Source: Whitmania pigra
Lineage: Eukaryota > Annelida > Clitellata > Hirudinida > Haemopidae
Direction of reading: 5' to 3'
DNA: 64,000 nt
Assembly: GCA_021613335.1 (NCBI GenBank)
Contig: JAJTWR010000053.1
Location: 296,001 to 360,000 of the forward strand
Shown here: piece after piece, positions 25,077-36,800 of the stretch
Layout of the letters: each line of letters starts with the position of its first letter
Position numbering within the stretch: position 1 is the stretch's first letter
Position numbers and translations under genes: made by a program
The notes under the pieces: model-generated
Seen by the model: only the letters and a program-made list of their open reading frames with translations
What the model was told of the DNA's origin: nothing
Database searches by the model: none

Positions 25077-25539
25077 AAGTTAAAAAACAGTCACTTAAAT
25101 CCTTCACTTCTCCCACTTGAAAACAGTCTTGATGATTGAAACGACCCTTGTGCTGAATTCATAGACTTGATCTTCTCTTTTGTTTTTGATAACTAGCATA
25201 CTAGATCAGATATGCCCAAAAAGAAATGAAAAGGTAAAGGAAAGATTCTACATATAACACAGGAAGTTCTAAACTAACTTATCCTTACTCTAATCTCAAT
25301 ACAAAATCTCTTAATCCATTAATCATATAGGGCTGAATTCTAATGAAATGTTATATATCAAACCCTTATGCCAAGAATCTACTGATCTTCTCATTCTAGG
25401 ACTCGACACAGATTATACCCCTTACATGATTTTTGTAAGCCATATATTTAGATGAACTTCGACACCCTTATTCCTGATTATTTAAGCCTCCTTCGTTTAA
25501 TACGCTTAATGAAAACATCAGAAGAAACTCCGAATGGGT

Positions 25540-25715
25540 TACATGCCTCCATATGGCGGTATTGGCAACAGTCTTAAAGTGTCATGTTCGAAACCCAGCC
25601 TCCACTGCTGCCAGCGCCCTTGAGAAGGAGCGCTATATAAACGGTTACAAGATGTGCCTCTGACGCTATGCATATGGCGCTATATAAATGAAGTTACAAT
25701 TACAATATTGGTTAA
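25540..25715 (+). mobile_element. SINE nested in the gypsy interior
   Basis: It contains a pol III B-box-like TGTTCGAAACCC and ends with GCGCTATATAAATGAAGTTACAATTACAAT, a 3' tail shared by many invertebrate SINEs. A truncated duplicate of the GCGCTATATAAA tail precedes it. It has no coding capacity. Confidence 0.55.
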
Positions 25716-25913
25716 TATAGCAGACATAAAGAATCATAAAATGCCTCTAGAAATCGATCAACAAAACTGGACAACTTAATTTGTTCAGCAGAAAGATGTT
25801 CCAGACTGTTACTTACAGTCACATCGCTCGAAAGTTTACCAATATGAATGTGATCTCGGGATCTCCAGCTATCTCATGAGAACATTGGACAGTTTTGAGA
25901 TTCTACCAAAGTT

Positions 25914-26330
25914 TCAAAAGATATTCGACTGGTTTTTTCTCAAATATATATGATCTTTATGCTTTCTGATCGTATTCACATTTACATGATGCCTCATGTT
26001 ATTCATTTCAACAATGAAAGCAAAGGAAAATCTAATTTTTACTACCACCCTGGAACCCTGCCCTCTTCTCTTGAATTTAGCAGTCCTCTGTACCGGTGAT
26101 AGCCTGAGTATCTGATCTCCCCACTCGAAAGACCGGTCTGTACTACAAAGATGGTACCTCTGAGCGTACTGATCTTGCCTATGATCTCTGGCAATCTCCT
26201 GAAGAAGTTTGACAGTTTTGAGATTCTGCCAAAGCTTCAAAAGATACTTTATTGTATCATCCGGACTTTCCCTTCCCGGCAGATTATCTAAACCTCCGGA
26301 CTCCTGCTGATCTAAATTTTCTTTAGACAT
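25914..26330 (-). pseudogene. Gag N-terminus fused by deletion to integrase C-terminus
   Basis: The frame starts MSKENLDQQESGG...SPDDTI, which matches the start of the related frame at 56018-55800 (MLPENLDNRESGG...SPDDTI), so it is the element's own first-ORF start. The second half (DRSFEWGDQILRLSP, then HHVNVNTIRKH) looks like the C-terminal region of Ty3/gypsy integrases, where a GDxVLxL motif precedes a final HVNxLKxY-like segment. The intervening protease, reverse transcriptase, RNase H and integrase core are deleted, giving a 138-residue in-frame remnant. Confidence 0.7.
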
Positions 26331-27887
26331 CTCTAAGATATTCTATCTTATTACCAAGAAGTCTCGTCGAAAAGTAATTCGGGCACACTGATGCCTAGTT
26401 ACTAGTTATTGTCAACAAATATCTCACTGTTGATGACCTGGATCCTGCGGAGGATGATGATGCTCTCCCAGTCGATCTCACTGCCTCGATTCTTGATGAC
26501 TGTCCTGACGTCAGTTCTTCTGATTGATCCAGTTGAGCCTTTTGGCTTCTTCGGATTTCACCAGTACTGATTGATTCTGCTGAGCACACTGGCTACCTTT
26601 CAGATCCCACTGCTGCTGCCAAAAATGTCATGTTCTTCACTCAAAGCCCATAACAGGTAGTACTGCTGCCAATACTAACCCCAAGTTCTTCACCAGAAAC
26701 AAGGAATTGGAACTAAATCTTTATTTACAAGATAAATGCCTTAGACTAAAAATGCAGGAAACCATCTCTAATCATCCTAAACCATTCTCTAACAGCTCTC
26801 ATCGAGCCCATATTTACACATGTTGGATCTGATTAGCAATTCTAGGTCAACAAATGCCTACCAGTTGATTAAACTAGTTGTCCTAAAAATAATCATTATT
26901 CTAAATTACCTTCACCCTGAGTTTAAGAATAACATTGGCTAGCTTAAACAAATAATCGATATCTAATGAAATGTCATAAATCATCCTTTTAATATCAAAT
27001 CTGGGAGTTATGTTTGGTGGTCTTAGAGACCCAGCCATGATCAACTATGTTAATTAAAATCATTGCAATGTTTTAATACCATGTCATTACTAAATTTTCT
27101 AGAAATTTTTTGATTTTAAATGCAAACAAATTTTTCGATTTTTGACCTTGGCTACCCCCTTCTCCGCAGCTGCAGGTGCATAGTTATGCCACTGTTGCAA
27201 TCAAAATCTGTTTGGCACACATCAACACAAATTCCATAGGCTTTGCTAGAACATTTAGATGACAATTCCTGGGTGCAATAGCACAACTGCCAGAGGTAGA
27301 TGCACATAAAATACATCAAAATAAATAGATGTTACAAGGAATGGACTGAGAATTTCCTTTTATTTAACAAAAATGTAAATAATCGTTTGCAGTATATAGT
27401 GAATTAGCTGTACCTAATGATGCTGTGGATCAATCTAGTTAAATGGAAAAGAAAGAAAGAAGAAAGTGCATGTTTCTAATATGTTTATATGTTCAATTTC
27501 ATAATGGTTGAGGGGTTTGTGCTAATGAAACTTTGAGGCATGATATTTCAAGATACATGAAAATCAGGAATATTATATATCATATAATATTTGAAAATAT
27601 TTGTTTGCCCTAAGCATAGCATGTGCTACATAAACTTTTCATATTAAAATTAGATTATGAAAGTTCATTAGGTTATAAAAGTTTGATTATTTTTGGAAGC
27701 AATGCTCATTATAAAAAATATAATTTTGTAATGTTCAGAAAGGTTATAATTTTTCTTTTCAAAACATTATTTATACTATTTCCATGTTTACAAGACTCAA
27801 ATGTTGCATAAAACCAGACCTTCCTGCATTACTACAGTCTCCTTAAATATCTAAGGATTATTTGAGTATTTTATAATGACATTTCAG

Positions 27888-30800
27888 GATTGGATGGATG
27901 ATCCCAATGATCCAGTGGATGGCTTTCCATGGGGATGCAGCCCTAATGGCAACACCAAGGGCATTCGTATGTGGGGTGAACCGTTCTACATTAATACGTA
28001 TTGGCATAAGGTGGGTCTTGTTTTAAGGATAAGTGAATATTCAAATAAGCATCATTTGCATAACTCATTGAACACCATAGAATGAATATGGTTTTTAAAA
28101 CCAGGATGGCTTTTACCAGGCTATTTGAATCATACTAATGTTATTAACTATTCCCAGGTCAATAATATTAAATTTACTATGTAGCTAGCGCACCTGGAGG
28201 CTACCTACTGGCGCACCTTGTGACTTGTTATGTTGATATTTGATTGCGTTATTTGATTTTCGGAGTTACTACTGATAGAAGGCAATATACTATTGATTAT
28301 ACAAAGAAGTTTCTTTGTGTCTTAATACTTTACACCGTTGTTTCTACCAAGCCAACTATGCAACAAAATCAATTTATTTACATAATTTAACCAGTTCATT
28401 ACATTTCAGATTTGTGTTCTCCTCATGGACGTTCAGGGTCTGAATCATAATTTCTGGAAATCAGCAGAGTCGCAGAAGATCCTTGCACTAACCTCATTTC
28501 TCACTTCTTATCCGGTCTTCAATACTAACAAAGGGAATGATTTCTTGGAGGAACTCAAGGTTCAAAAATTATATTTGCAAATTTTTTAAAAATTGAAATT
28601 AATTAATGTTTCTTCCTAATTATTATTTGCAAATTAATTATTTATCTGGTCGAAGGGCTAATAGCCACTAATACGAACAGCCACAGCAAAAATTAAAATA
28701 CATCAACACCTATACTTATGACATGAAATGATGAAGAAATTTTAAATTTTGGAAGCTTTTGATGTTTTAAGGACATGTTTTATTTCTAGTTTTGAATTTG
28801 AATGAAGCACTAACTTTATAACTTATAATTAATAAGTGACATAATTTAGGTCAATGTATTGGATTGGTAATATATATCTAGATTTGATTATGATTGGGTT
28901 GTTTTACCAAAGTTATAAAGTAAACGATTACTGAACTACCAAATATATAATAAATTTATAATTTTTGCATTCTTTAATGATTGCATAAATGTTTTCAAAT
29001 TAAATCAATAATTTTGTTCTTTTTAAGTGCTTTATCAGTTATGAGCAGAAGGCCTTAGAAGTTTATCAAGAAATGAAGTCCAAGGTGAGCTTTAACTAAG
29101 ACTTTAACTGACAATAAGGTTATAACATTTTGACTTTTTAAAACAATTTTCTGTATCTTAAATTCAATGAACTTGGCAGTTATGAAAATGGCTCTAATTT
29201 TGTTCAGTGTTTAAAAATGTGGTTCTAAACACCAAGTATATTTAAATTCATTATTGTATATTAAGTTAGAACAATGTTAAATGCTTCAAAGCCACATCAG
29301 TGTTGTCACTTGCCAGTGAGTCTACACTTGTCAAATAGAGTAACAAATGTTTTGAACAAACAATTATTATTATTATTATTATCATCATCATCATTATCAT
29401 TCACGCATTTTAAAAATGAATATACACAACTCTTTTTGAGTGTTTATAAATATTCACAAAAACATTCTATTTCCATTCATTAAAGTCGGGCAGAACATAT
29501 TGAATTTATAAATAATTTGAGTAAAATTCATCGAATAAAATTGTTAATCTTCTTACTTGAATTATTACACATTTTCATAAAACATTCTACGCCAACATTC
29601 AAGCAGAACATCTTGTTCATTTACTAAGAGTTACATCCAATATGACAATAATGTGATGTGCCTTGGCTGGATGGAAGGCATTTTTGACTAGTCATTTAAA
29701 TTGCATCTATTTTGCTAAGCTTATGTGAAGACTTTACCATATGTAAATATGTTAATTATATAGTTGGTAGTCATTAAAATCACATAGATATTACACAACC
29801 TCATCACTGCACCATTCCCAATTTTCCCGTTTTCATATTATCTCGAACACCTGGTGTAAGCCAAGACAAATGCTCCACTATTCACAGGCTCCATTGCTTC
29901 ATCAACCAAACCCAGGTAGTCTGCCCTCAGGTATTATCAGCTCCACAACCCATAGTTGTTTTAAAGCCTGCATTTCCAGTACTGATTTGAGAGTTTCTAA
30001 TAATTTAACGATTTAAATTTTGTCTATTCAGTCTATACGCTTTAACTGATTCCAATTTGTGTTAGTGTTCACTTGCGGTTAAAATAAATAAAATTAAAAA
30101 ATAAAAATATGATGCTAGTTTTACTGATAATTTTAATATAACTAATTAATTTGTAGAAATTTGTTTTCCTGATTCAAGACTTGGACGCACATTCGTATGG
30201 ATTAAAGGATTTTAGGTATATCATTAAAGAGCTGGAGCTAAAGGTGAACCAAACTACACTAATGTGATTAATTAGTCGATTAGTATGTTGGTAAAGTGCT
30301 AAGTTGCATTTATTTATTAAATTTGCAAATTTATTGGCATGTAGGTTGGTCAAATGGGTAGCGTTAATGCATGCGGCAGTGATAACACTCGTTATGCGTC
30401 TTTACTTTGGAACCCAGGTATGAAGGTCACCATACTTGTTATTCCAGTTCATGCTCTTTCCAAGACTTCTCCGGCCATTAACCATCTATGATTGGTTTGT
30501 CAGTGGTTGAGAAACTTGAGAGGAAAGTTAAAAGATACACGAGAAAATGGCTAGGCTTACCTCTAGCGCTGTCATTGGTTGCCCTAAACAGTAGGAGCAC
30601 AAGCCTGGGACTACCGTTAAGGTCAATCAAGGAAGAGTAAAAACTCTTCAAAATAATAATGCACTGGATACTTAACAACTCCACAGACAGCAGGATCTGT
30701 GAAATGATAAGTTAATATGTGTAATATTCTGACAAAATATGCATTTAGTCGTAGTTGTGTTAATTAGCATATTTGAACGTGAGGAACACCAATCTGGAAG

Positions 30801-33800
30801 ATACTGTGTTGATAAGTGTTTGCAAGGGGAGCCAGGTGACAAGTGTAAAATGTTCAGAGAATTGATGTGGGTTATTGGATGCTCATGCACACGAGGAAAC
30901 ACAAGATATCACATATATTTAGAAACATTAGATTTGATGATGTGGCTTATCTATGAATGCATAAAAAATTAAGTGATTGCTGTATTAGTAGTATTAGTGA
31001 AACAAACATGTTTCATTAGATCCCTAAGATGATTACTTAGTAATACAGTATGTATTTCTATTACATCTAATTGTAATTGCAGTCAGAGAAAAAGGATTAC
31101 AATTTTGAAGACCTGCAAGATATGAGTGAAATGGTTTATAGATACAGTTCCTGCTTCAACATGCCAAACCCTGGAAAACATGTTCTGAGTAAAAACTTTC
31201 ACGGGCGTCTGTCGGACGAAGGTTGATACTTGATATGATAAAATTGGTGTTAAAAATGGAAACAAATTATATATTGATTGCATGAATAAAGGAAGGTAAA
31301 TCACAGTCACTGCCAACTAATTTCAGGCATTAATCCAGAATTCAAGAGCAGCCTCAAGAAATTAACAGAGTTCATCTTCGATCCAAAGCGTCTACCCTTC
31401 AATACAATACATGGCGAATATGTAAATGGAAGGGTATTATTCCATTGCTTCAAGGTGACGATACAAGTTTATTCTTTCTTTTTGTAGTGCACATTCACAA
31501 AAATCTTGATTAATTTTTTACAGTTTTTAAATCATTTATTTAAAAAGCTGAACCGATAAACCAAAAACAAAAGAAATCACAACTTCAGGGTGTTTCCCAA
31601 GGGAATTGCCATCTAGGGGATAACTAGTTATGAAATTAATTATTATTTTATGAAAAATTAATAAGTAACCTAATAATATTAAGTTAATATGGCCAACTTT
31701 CCCAATGAGATCTTTGAAAGCCCAGATTGCAATACCAAAAAATCCAAGGAAAGCTCAGATCATATTAAACCAAAGCTTTTATTGTCAATTAATATCATTT
31801 TTAAATTACTATTCATGCATTATACATAGGGGTTCGCAATTAAATCAAGATCAGATTATTAATGAGAGAAGTCAAACAATTCTATTTCGAAATTTTTTTT
31901 TATTTAAAACCAAATGAAATAATGTTTCAATAAGATGTCATTCCTCCTTTCTTTGAAATAACATCTATGCACCTATTTTTCATGGAGAAAATCAGTGTTT
32001 TGATGATGTTTTCATTCAAATTTCTGCAGGCGCTCCAAATCACTTCTTTCAAATCATTTTCTGTTATATTGCTGTCCATTGCCATAAACTGATTTTGAGA
32101 GAACGCCCCAGACATTTTCAATCGGATTCAAGTCGGGTAAACACCCAGGCCAGTCCATCACTTGCATGTTGTACTCCTGGAAAAATGCTATAGTTGCCTC
32201 GGAAACATGAATGGGAGCATTATCTTGCTGAAATTCATGTTGTTTTGTTTCAGCTAAAGGAAGGGGATGATCCTTGAGCATTTTGATGTACTTCTGAGAG
32301 TCCTGCTTCTTTTTTTTTCAATCTTCTTCAAATGCTTCCCTTTCAAAATCACCAGTTCAGTCCTCCCAAATGCTAAAATTCCTCCCCAGACCATCACAGA
32401 ACCTCCTCCATGTCCTCTGTTATAAAAAACATCTTTTTCTTTTCTGAGTACATGCCAGTAGTATTTATAACCATCTGGCCCATCAAGTTGAATTTTTTTT
32501 CATCTGTGAAAATTATGTGTTCCCATATTTCATTGTAGCTGACCATCTCTTTGGCCCAGAGGAGGCGTTTTTTTTGTGATGGACATTCAATGCTTTTGCA
32601 TTTCGTATTTCAGCTGTCCACTTGAATTAGGATAATTGCAGACTGTCCTAACATGGACATCCAAATCCAGCTTATCTTTTAGCTGTTTACACAAATATTC
32701 TCCTTGTGAAGCCTCCCTGATAAGACGTCTCTGAATCTGATTCGAGAGTTTTTTCAGTCTTCTTCTCATATGAGTCTGGGTCATCCAAAAAACATTTGAT
32801 GACAGCTCTTGACCTATTCAACTCATTTGCAATCTTTCTTATTGAAACTTAACTTAACTTGTCCTCTTTCTCCCTCTGTCGAACCTGCTTTCTTCCTCAT
32901 GATGAAATGAAGGTAAAAGGAAGTTTTGAATTTCCCACTCCCTTATATAGCTTTCTTAATGACAATTTAATGTTTGATCCTTCCAATAAGACTTTTTAAA
33001 TTGATGAAGCAAGCCCAAACCGGAAACTGTCATAATAATATTTCCAGGCCAAAAATGGTTCATTTGCATAATTTACGGAAACCATTGACCCAGACGACAG
33101 AAAATTTTGCATGATGCTTATAAATGATTTTTTATTTAATTGCTGAAAATTTCAGCAAGATGTGTTAATTTGTGAGGAAATTATCCATAAAAAGTGGATA
33201 TGTCATAACAATATTTCTACCACTGTATATGTTTAAACCAGGGGTCTCCAAACTATGGCCCGTAGAAAAAAATACGGAAATTTCAGACAATGGTAGTATG
33301 AATAAATTGACAAGCTTTTATGAGTTAAACATGTTTAGTTTTCAAAATATTTATTCTGAAAAATGGAATTTTTTTCAACAACTTCACAATTACTGAGTTG
33401 GACAGTCGACAGTCATGCCAAAATTTTGTCCATTTGCCGATCTCTAGATCTAACCCAATAATTAGAATTATAAGAATTTTTCAACAAATAAGTTGATCTT
33501 GTATATAATAATTATATTAATAAAAATAATGACCAGTCCTTCTGCAAAGTTTTCCAAGGAGAAAATCTCCCAGAACAAAGGACTTTGATGGAGGTGATTC
33601 CAATCAATCATTATAGTTATTTAATGTTGTAATTAGTAAACTTATTAACATTTTCTTTATTCACTTCTTGTTCTGGCAAAGGCTTCTTTAAAAGCAATAG
33701 ATATGACTCATGAGGATGAGATTGAAGAATTTTGTGGAAAGGACCCAAACAAGGTAGCATAATTAGTGAATTTCTTGGTAACTTGTGCATTCGTTGTTTT

Positions 33801-36800
33801 AACCAAACAGGATATGAAAATGAGTATTTTGAAGACTGTTCAGCAACATGAAAGAGAGTTGAAGGTAGTTATTATAATTATTTTATAAAGTTATTTGTTG
33901 TTATTATTATTCTATAATTCATACAAAGGCTAAAAAAGAAGCAGGGATTGATGTTGCTATGGATGAAGCCATAAATATGTACAAACATTGTATGGGCCAG
34001 GTAGGAAGATGGTGATATTGATACCACGATTAAATAATCCTGGTGATAATGTGATGATTTTGAATTCAAGAGTTGCTTATATTTTATACAGGCATATGAT
34101 GTACGCAAGCAAGATTTGAAGTCTGGGTGGTTGAAGTTTTACCACTTTCGAAGCTATGACCATGCCTATCAATTATTGAAGTAAGCTATGATTGAGGATG
34201 CATATAATGGATAAAGTATTTATTAACTAAAAGTTTTAATTTAATGATTAATGGATCTCAGTGATTTCAACATGTTATAATGATTTATGAATGCTCATCA
34301 TATAGTTCTCTTAACTGTTGGGATATGTCATTTATCGGGCAAAAAAATAAAATCAATAAATCAAGACTCAAATATTTAGAAAGTGATTATATTCTAATTT
34401 AAGAGGCACTAATATAAATGCAAAGAAGCCAACAACAACTAAATACAATAATCAGATTATAAAGCCGTCGCTCTCATGTTCAGGCAAACTCATCCGCTTC
34501 TCTCACCTACAACTCTCTGTGCTCTTCTCCTTCTAAAACTCCACTGTCATACACTGTATTTTATTATCTAAACATTTCATGACAAGTTGATTAGGACAGA
34601 CTGTCACCTTGTATACCCTCAATGCAATGCAGGCTGGGTTGCGAATACGACTGTTGCTTTTACCATTAATCACACCTACCCCCTGAGCCATCTTCCATGC
34701 CATAAAGTTGATATTGAAATATCAGTGATGGGCAAATCTCAAATCGAATCTCAATGGTCAAATCTCAAATCATTTGTAAAATGATTCAAATCTCAAATAG
34801 AATCTCAAAATTCCAAATCAAATCCCAAATGCCCAATTCCTGAATTGAATCAAATCTTCCAAAATTTACTGCTGCCGTAGCTTCGCAAATTTTTTCGAGC
34901 AAAACATAATGAAATTAACAGCCAACATTCATTTATGACATTTTTACAGTTTTATTAGCATTTAAAAAAATCATTAAACCCAGTTTGCGTTATTCCTAAA
35001 ACATGATTGTCCTGAAGAATATCCTCATTGTCATCGAAATTTTCATCTGACAAAATTCTCTCATTTCACTTTTATATCTTCCTTATGATCAAACGCAAAC
35101 CTGGCAGATTCCTCTGAAAATATTGTTAAGGCTTTGTTCTCAGCTGAAAGCCTTCGTCAAACTAGTGGAATTTTACTCGTATAATTGTTTAAAATGAATG
35201 GCTTTCCATCCTTTGGCTGTCTTTAAAAAATTTCGCTAAAATACCATATTTCCTGCTATCTAACACGGACATATTTAAAAGGAGGTATACAAGCATGTAA
35301 AGTAGGTTTTCCCGGCCGGTGCACGTCCTTTCCGTCCTAATCATCTAGACATGCAACGGACGTTAATAAAACATTATAAGCATGTAACCTACAACAACAT
35401 TTATTTAACGAGGAGCACGCCAAAGATATATAATTCTTAAATTTATAACCATTTTTAAAAAATTAAAAATATATATAAATATAGATTTAAAAAAGGCAAA
35501 TTGAATCGAATCAAAATCGTGGAGGCCATAATCGAATCCAACAATGTTCAAATCGAATCGCAACCTTTGCCCATCACTGTTAAATATATATACCAACAGT
35601 GGCCAAACTGTGGCTCTTTTGTGGTCAGAGTGCGGCTCTCAAAAAAATCTTGAAAATATTTTTTTACATAGCCAGTTATCGCTGTGCTCAATAATGAAAT
35701 TTATAAAATCAAAACACCGAGCTGTAACTAGTAATCAACACCTGACAGAACTTCTTCGTACCTCAACTACAAACTATCAACCAGATTTAAAGAAACTTTC
35801 CGGTTCAAAAGCTTCTCAGCATAACCAGAACAATTAATGTTCAAAAGAACTTATAAAGGAGTGACTTTTATTAATAAATATTAAACGTTATCATGCATAT
35901 GATATATTGTTTGTGCAACATACTGTTACCGATTGGGAGTTATGCAACAGACTATAATCAGACTATAATCAAATAAATAAATGTTACCGATTGGGGTCGC
36001 GACTCATAGTGGTTTAATGTGGCTCGCAGCAATTAAAAAATTTTCAAAAGTGGCTCTCAGGTTCCAATGGTCTGGCCAGCCCTGATATATACATACAATG
36101 TCCTATTTATCAGGGTTGCCCGTGCCTTCGTGTTTTTCACATGATTCTGCATCTATCAGCAGACCTGATTTATTAGTATTATTTAGTAGTATTATAGGGA
36201 TCTGCCTGTATCTAATCCTTTAGTTTGAAATCTTTCAACCAATCATCATTAAATGCCTGATTGTACCACATCTTAGCTTACTTATGAGGTGGATCAACAC
36301 TACCATCAGCTAGAGTAACTGTCACCGTCCATTATTCCAAAATCAAAGTTCATTGTGGTATGCATGTACAAAGATATGTAGAGGAAAAGATGGAAGCCAG
36401 TAGTAATGAAAGTTCTTTATTGAAGAGATAAACCAAAGAACTTTAAAGAATATTATTTTTAATCCGAAAATTATTTTTCCCAAAAACACCTTTCCAAAAA
36501 AAAAAATTTGAAACCCAGATTGGGTCCAAAATTTAAAAAGGCCAATATCTTCGCTTAAAAATCCAACACTGGCAACCCTGCTACTTACATTTAATTGTAA
36601 TAGAGCATACATAGCGAGCTATAATAGCGACTACTTTGTTTTGACTCTCGAGTTTCATGAAATTTAATCATATTTTCATTTTGTAGTCAATGCTACATTA
36701 GTACATTAGTATTTGGTGTTTTCATTTTGTCAAGAACTTTCACTGATGCCTAGGTCAACTAAAACCTCTGTTTCTGAGGCTGGTTGTGTTAGTGGCTATT

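Larger units (their letters stand above)
24590..27043 (-). mobile_element. Ty3/gypsy-type LTR retrotransposon, internally deleted
   Basis: Two direct repeats, 24590-25062 (3' LTR) and 26626-27043 (5' LTR), share most of their sequence. Both start TGTCA, and the left copy ends TGACA, giving TG...CA termini. On the minus strand a purine tract (AAGGGGGGAGG) lies just before the 3' LTR. A primer-binding site (TGGCAGCAGCAGTGGGAT) follows the 5' LTR and pairs, with a few mismatches, with a tRNA-Leu 3' end. The interior is only about 1.56 kb, so reverse transcriptase and most of integrase are gone. The right LTR also has a deletion of roughly 60 bp. Confidence 0.85.
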
